Shown here: positions 30,792 to 35,173 of the stretch, in pieces
Numbering within the stretch: the first letter of the stretch is position 1
Layout of the letters: the number at the start of each line of letters is the position of its first letter
Source of the DNA: Actinomortierella ambigua
Lineage: Eukaryota > Mortierellomycota > Mortierellomycetes > Mortierellales > Mortierellaceae
Direction: 5' to 3'
Assembly (NCBI GenBank): GCA_016098155.1
Contig: JAAAJB010000315.1
Location: forward strand, 6,313 to 41,485
Length of the DNA stretch: 35,173 bases
Notes under the pieces: model-generated
Databases searched by the model: none
What the model was told of the DNA's origin: nothing
The model's input: only the letters and a program-made list of their open reading frames with translations
Program-made: the position numbers and the translations under genes

Positions 30792-32471
30792 TTAGTAGCG
30801 TGTAAACGCTCGGGAAAAGGGCGCGAATGCCTTCTCGTGGAAGAGCTGGTGTGCTCCTGCAATGGCTATTGCGACCGCGGCGTGTGTCCCTCGGCTTTGG
30901 GCAGTAACCGCTCTTGACAGACACGCAATCCGGGTTAACGCACTCGACCGTCCCCGTTCACGTTCACAAGCTTCTCTTGCCCTTTGACCATCCGACGGTG
31001 TCGCGCTAGACGGACTTGGTGGAAGCAGAAGACGCATGTCTTGGACGTCCGGTACTCGTCCATCATGCCGATCGTGCAATAGCGGATGTGCTGAGCTCTC
31101 ATTTTTCCGCCACTTCGGCGGGCATGTCCTTTGATGCGGCTACCGACGCCGGTGCCTGAGTCGCCAATCAAAAGAATAGGCTGCACCACATGTCGCCTGC
31201 TAGGGCATTCCTTGACATGTTGAAACGGCACGGATCCGCCAAAGTTGCTTGGGATGTGGTACACTCGCAATCATTGCACCATCCGTTGGTAGGGAAGCTA
31301 CTGGCATTGGTGGTGACTGTCAGGGAATCAAGCGCATGCTGCTGGAGATATCGTCTCTCGGCGGCACACAGCTTCGCCCACGTGCGTTCGGTTCGGAGCC
31401 TCTGGGTTCTCTTCATCTTCAACATCCGGTTGATCGACTCGAATGCTTGAAGCGTGTCCTGTACCTTGCTTCGCGCCATGTGCGCACGACTGATCTTTTC
31501 CATACTGTCCGCTGTGCCGAGTGAGTTCTCTGGTCTGGAGGTAGTATCGAGCGCTCTCTTGGCAGCAGCATTGCTCATCTGTGCTAGCACCCTCTCCCGA
31601 TGCTTGGCCAGCTTGTGCATGCGAGACACTTTGTTGACTTGTCGTGCCGACATCTTGTACGACCTTTTCAGCTTTAGGCTCTGGGCATTCTGGACGCCAG
31701 TTGTTGGCGTGGTAGAGGCACTACCAGAAGCTAGTGCTGCAGAAGCGCTGCTAGAGAAGTCCCTGCTTTGAACTATTTAGAAAAATGTGTGTCAAAGTGT
31801 GTAAGAGTCTCTGCCTATCTGCTCTATCCCCCTCGTTTGTCGTTGCTCGCTCCAACGTACTCTGTGTAGCTGACTGGTATCGACTAATGTGTATCCCGAT
31901 CTCTTGGCGCGTCAATGCCACTGTCTCGCTCATCGTACATATGCCGTGGTCTGTTCCATCAAAGACAATATGCTTCTCTTGCTTCTTGGCGTGCTTTTCA
32001 AGATCCGAGATATCCAATAGCTGTGGGTGATCCTCGACTGTAGGCTGGTCCCAGGTAGCAGTGATCTTCTTCTGAGAAGCACCACCACCACCATGCCCAC
32101 CATCTTGGCTGCTCTTGCCGCCGCTGTTGTTCTTCCCGCAACCGCTGCTCTTCTCGCCACCGCTGCTGCCGCCGTCACCAAGACTGGACGCGGACTCTGC
32201 AGCTATATCAGCCTTGTTCCAGTAGTAGGATTCGCACCGTAGCAACCGCAGCTTTTCCTCTTGTGGCAATAACACTCTCCGCTTGTCCTGCAGCTCCTTC
32301 CTCACAGGCGCAAGAGCGCGGCGCTTCGCTCCATCGCGCCGAAGTTTCGTCAGACTCTCTTGGAGGTTATCCACTGCCTTCCGAAGCGGTTGAAGCTCGG
32401 CCTACCTTGCCTTGACAGCTTCTGATGCGGCCTCTGCTTTCTTACCCACTTGGTTTTTGTTCTCTTTGATC
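30792..32471 (-). pseudogene. Fanzor/TnpB-like (OrfB zinc-ribbon) nuclease, decayed and 5'-truncated
   Basis: Fanzors are eukaryotic TnpB relatives; intact ones are RNA-guided DNA nucleases carried by transposons. Reading right to left, a Lys/Ala/Glu-rich coiled-coil-like segment is interrupted by TAG at 32404-32402. It continues to a RuvC-I-like motif, VFDGTDHGICTMSETV (about 31935-31975). After a frame change comes a basic segment (SLKLKRSYKMSARQVNKVSR, then KHRERVLAQM). After another change comes PILLIGDSGTGVG, then DEYRTSKTCVFC (about 31010-31050) and CVNPDC (about 30920-30940), together a Cys4 zinc ribbon. The RuvC-III RDxNAA site is split by a 2-nt deletion: RD at 30891-30886, then a single base, then HAAVAIAIAG from 30884, ending FAPFSRAFTRY. 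One nonsense change, at least three frame changes and a missing N-terminus mean it cannot make a working protein as it stands. The order RuvC-I, zinc ribbon, RuvC-III and the EYRTSK.C signature support the family. Confidence 0.62.
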
Positions 32472-32671
32472 TGTTTCACTCAAGGGGAGGACAGTGATAG
32501 GGAGGAGTCTAGCTGGTAGAAAGCTGCGAACCATAGGGGGGCGTAGAATACTGATAGAGGGGGAGAGGGAGAACGACAACAAGGCTACAGTCAACGAGAG
32601 AGATAGAGGGTGGGAAACTACAACGCGTGCTTCTTTTGACCTCGCTCTAAGCCACTAAAATTCTGGCAACA
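32472..32671 (-). mobile_element. Possible 3' LTR of the gypsy fragment
   Basis: Beyond the integrase stop, the minus strand has a G-rich purine-tract-like TTTCGGGGGC (32682-32672) followed directly by TGTTG (32671). About 200 bp later it reads GAAACA, giving TGTT..AACA ends like the other LTR-like segment. The Fanzor-like frame begins immediately after. No TATA or AATAAA is convincing, and no second copy is in the window to compare. Confidence 0.3.
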
Positions 32672-32710
32672 GCCCCCGAAATGTGGGAGACGCAAGTCCT
32701 CTGCCGCACA

Positions 32711-34397
32711 CTAATCATCCTTCTTGTTCCATTTCTTCATAATGTCGCCATTTACTTTCTGGACACCATCGACAGTACCATAATGAGTGTTGCCAGTCCA
32801 AACCTCATACGCGCCAAGCGACCCGACCCTCGTCACAGGACATGGTCCCAACCATCGACGCGTCAACTGTGTTCCGGCGGCGCCTCGTAGAGAGTTGTTG
32901 AACAGGAGAACCATGTCGCCAACCTGAATCTTCTGCGGCTTGACCTTTCGGTTATACGCAGCCGTCATCTGGGCGCTCCTTTTAGTTTGGTGGGCAACTG
33001 GGAAGCCCCTTAGACTCTCACGAAGACGGACATGGCGCACAACAGCACTGTGGCCCCCTCAACATCCAATGCAGGGGCGACATCGTCGTTTCCTGCTTCT
33101 TTCGACATCGACTGGAGACTCTCCAAGATCCGGGCAGCAGCCACCCGTTGGTAGAGTTTATCGTATGAGAGCGACCTGTGGAGGGAGGACTGTCCAACAT
33201 ACCCAAAGAGCGCCTCTATGGGTGACATGCCGATACTGGCTTGTCTTTTGCTGTTGATGTCGTACACCGCCTTGGGAAGGAAACGATCCCATGCCAGACC
33301 GCTGTCTAACAAACACTTCCTCAACCGCTCCTTGACTTGCCTGTTCATAGTTTCCATCTGTCCTTGCGACTGAAGGTGATGGGGCGTTCCCGGGAGGTGT
33401 TGTATACCCCACACCGCGCACATTTCCTTCAACTCTGTCCTAAACGCCGGCCCACCGCCCGTGCGAACGACAACAGGGAGACCGTAGCGACACAGGATCC
33501 ACGCTGTGAAGACCTCTAGGACACTTGTCGCCGTCATGTCAGGCAAAGGCCAAGCCTCAACCCACTTGGTGAAGGCATCCACTGCGACGAACACGTGGGA
33601 ATTGCCACCAGGAGTCTTGGGTAGATTCTCGATGAGGTCGATGAACAGAATCTCGAAAGGCTTGTCTGCCTCCGTCGGGTTGAGCACGTTGTGCTTCCGC
33701 TTGGAGCCGAAGTGTTGACAATCCTTGCATCCTTTAACCCAGTCCAGGACATCGCGACGCATGGTCGGCCACCAACACTCAGAGCGGAGGATGTCGATGG
33801 TGGTGTCGGAGGCGTAATGTCCGCACGCTTCATGCGCTTGCGTCAGGATCTTACCCACATCGTCTTCAACAACGCACTTCTTCAGTCGACCATCCGCATC
33901 ACGATACCAGAGCTCAAGCACTCCGTCAACAAGGAACTTGCAGGCGCGTCGACAAATGGATCGCCTTGCGCTAAGGGTCTCACCACGTACGACACCTTGG
34001 GTTAGGTATCGATAGGTCTCGCGGTGCCAGGGACTAGTTTGCCAACGAACCTTCGCCGCGCAAGCCAACCGGACAACATCTTCGGGGGGGGGGGGTCGTC
34101 ATCAACAGGTGTATCGTGTGTCCCATCGCCTTCTGACATCATCCGACTCATTCCATCCGCGTTATCGTTCTTAGCACCGGGTCGGACCTTCACGACCAAG
34201 TCGTACTCGGAGTGCAAAACTTTCCATCGGGCCATGCGACCAGGTAAGTCGAACTTGTTGAGCAACCAAGTGATAAGGGCATGGTCCGTGTACACATTCG
34301 TCTCACGATCCAGGATGTACGGTCGGAACTTCTTGACACCAGCAACAATAACCAGGATCTCGCTGTTGCAAGTCCTACGACCCGCACATGTTCGCAA
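32711..34397 (-). mobile_element. Ty3/gypsy pol fragment (RNase H and integrase), inactive
   Basis: The RNase H end (VYTDHALITWLLNKF, then VRPGAKNDNADGMSR) lies in one frame at 34397-34002. Integrase follows in a second frame (34068-33010) and its C-terminal part in a third (33040-32711). Integrase has an H2C2 zinc site (HEACGH..CKDC) and the first catalytic Asp (FIDLIENLPK). The segment VVVRTGGGPAF stands where the family has TDGGPAF or SDNGxxF, so the second catalytic Asp is Gly (codon 33459-33457, GGC). The Glu is kept in QGQMETMN. The C-terminal barrel (VGDMVLLFNNSLRG..LGPCPVTRV) is recognisable. Gag, protease and reverse transcriptase are absent. The RNase H/integrase frame shift coincides with an 11-12-nt G-run near 34084-34095. 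Confidence 0.85.
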
Positions 34398-34648
34398 GAG
34401 TCAGATATGGGGTTTCGTACTTAATCAAGTGATATTTTAATAAAAGTGAACAGTGGTATTGCTCTGGGTGTTCTGAGATTGTTGTTGCTATTGTTGTTCT
34501 CTTCTGCTGGGCGGACCCAGCAGGTATTTATAATTATGTGCTGACGATCAGTCAGACCAGGATGAGGTGCGGTGGTAACCACGTCAGCCTTTCCTGGGTC
34601 GACTGCCAAGCAGGAGGACCCAGCGCGGCTGCTGACTAATTGTCAACA
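34389..34648 (-). mobile_element. LTR-like segment, probably solo LTR next to RNase H remnant
   Basis: Read on the minus strand it starts TGTTGACAATTAG and ends CTTGCGAACA, i.e. TG..CA with a 4-bp inverted end. It contains a TATA-type box (TATAAATACC, 34532-34523), then CAA-rich leader-like sequence and an AT-rich TTTTATTAAAATA near its end. It sits exactly where the gypsy RNase H homology stops. Flanking 5-mers (GTAGC and TGTGC) do not match, so a clean target duplication is not seen. Confidence 0.45.
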
Positions 34649-34729
34649 GCTACAGTACTAGGTCTACCAGCGCGCTAGACGCATCTGGTAGCACTCCCGG
34701 TCTTTAAGAAGAAAGTCGAGGAGACTTTC

Positions 34730-34990
34730 AGGTAGAGTTGCCAGCGGGCCGAATCCGTTGGGGACGCTTGCGTGGAGGAGGCGTGTGGTCGTCGCTGGGC
34801 GAGGCTGTCAAATCGACAAAGTCAAGGACTTGACGACGAGGGGTCATGAGGACAGAAAGCTCGCGTCGTACTTTAGGGAAGAGGGAATCCAAGTACTCAT
34901 GGAGCTTGTCGGGTGCATCAGCCAAGTCCTTTTGTAGTTGCCAGGTTGCCTCTTTGGATGAGAAGTGTGGCAACCCCCAGGGTTGCGCTA
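34730..34990 (-). CDS. ORF fragment of unknown function, possibly retroelement gag remnant
   Basis: An open frame of about 80-87 codons without a clear ATG start: PHFSSKEATWQLQKDLADAP, amphipathic middle, then a Pro/Arg-rich tail (PPPRKRPQRIRP). It lies between two LTR-like segments on the same strand, the position expected for gag after a 5' LTR. I do not recognise the sequence and no zinc knuckle is present. Confidence 0.3.
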
Positions 34991-35009
34991 CGTAACAGCA
35001 CTTCTATAT

Positions 35010-35173
35010 ACCTGTGTTCAGGAGGTTGTTGATAGGGATAGATATTTATTGATAGCAAGGAGAGAGAGTATTCGTCAGGGGGTATTCTCTGTCTGGGTTC
35101 TGATACAAAAAGGGGAGAGGGTATTTATACTGGTTTACCAGATATGTAAAATATCTGGTGTGGCAGTAGCAAG
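35010..35173 (-). mobile_element. Partial LTR-like segment at the right edge
   Basis: On the minus strand: a perfect 9-bp inverted repeat with 5-nt loop (35159-35137), a TATA box GTATAAATAC (35130-35121), then a pyrimidine-rich leader and AATAAATAT (about 35051-35043), ending near CAACAACCTCCTGAACA. This promoter-then-poly(A) order within about 100 bp is typical of a compact LTR. The 5' end is outside the window. Confidence 0.4.
35137..35159. repeat. Perfect inverted repeat ACCAGATAT-N5-ATATCTGGT
   Basis: Nine-bp arms around GTAAA, a few bases from the TATA box of the edge LTR-like segment. It could be a factor-binding palindrome or part of a terminal repeat. Confidence 0.7.

Noticed and set aside
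32395..32445. A 44-nt intron (GTAAGA..GTAG) that would remove the TAG in the Fanzor-like ORF
   Set aside because: Shorter than any other intron here, and the sequence it would remove continues the same Lys/Ala/Glu-rich helix. A nonsense mutation is simpler, though the intron is not excluded.

Overview
This is a eukaryotic nuclear window, almost certainly from a fungus. The genes carry small spliceosomal introns of about 50-600 nt with GT..AG ends. There is a QDE-1-type RNA-dependent RNA polymerase, a malate synthase with a peroxisomal tail, an EFL1 ribosome-maturation GTPase, a BUR1/CDK9-type kinase, and a graveyard of retroelement, Mutator-like and Fanzor/TnpB-like remnants. The flavour (rich low-complexity tracts, RdRp, Fanzor-like ORF, TMEM245-type protein) suggests an early-diverging filamentous fungus such as a Mucoromycota/Mortierella-like species. 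That placement is inference, not proof.

Layout, left to right. 1-3887 (-): EFL1, its C-terminal end running off the window. 4134-6764 (+): a mitochondrial circularly permuted GTPase (YqeH/NOA1/Gep3 type), divergent from EFL1 across a 246-bp promoter. 6851-8584 (-): proline iminopeptidase, convergent with the GTPase, with two consecutive micro-exons. 8585-10924: a 2.3-kb gap leading into the malate synthase promoter. 10925-13294 (+): malate synthase, three exons. 13447-16303 (+): a TMEM245/AI-2E-family membrane protein, four exons, behind a palindromic E-box. 16844-21316 (+): RNA-dependent RNA polymerase, three exons. 21662-24541 (-): a large single-exon C2H2 zinc-finger protein with polyGln and acidic tracts. 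24542-26324: low-complexity gap. 26325-28830 (-): BUR1/CDK9-type kinase, eight exons, with a poly-Gly tail.

From about 28.9 kb to the right edge there is no intact gene. I read it as layered transposon debris, all on the minus strand: a Mutator-like transposase fragment (about 29.6-30.06 kb), a decayed Fanzor/TnpB-like RNA-guided-nuclease-type ORF (about 30.79-32.47 kb), a Ty3/gypsy RNase H-integrase fragment with a lost catalytic Asp (32.71-34.40 kb), and LTR-like segments at 34.39-34.65 kb and at the right edge. The gypsy 3' end appears to abut the point where the Fanzor-like reading frame starts, suggesting that the retroelement truncated it.

Functionally the left half is housekeeping: cytosolic 60S maturation, mitochondrial ribosome assembly, peptide turnover and the glyoxylate cycle. 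The middle and right hold regulation and genome defence (RdRp, zinc finger, transcription kinase), next to mobile DNA of the type an RdRp-driven silencing pathway would target. All exon boundaries were derived by hand from splice motifs, reading phase and family conservation. Every multi-exon model except the truncated EFL1 sums to a whole number of codons.
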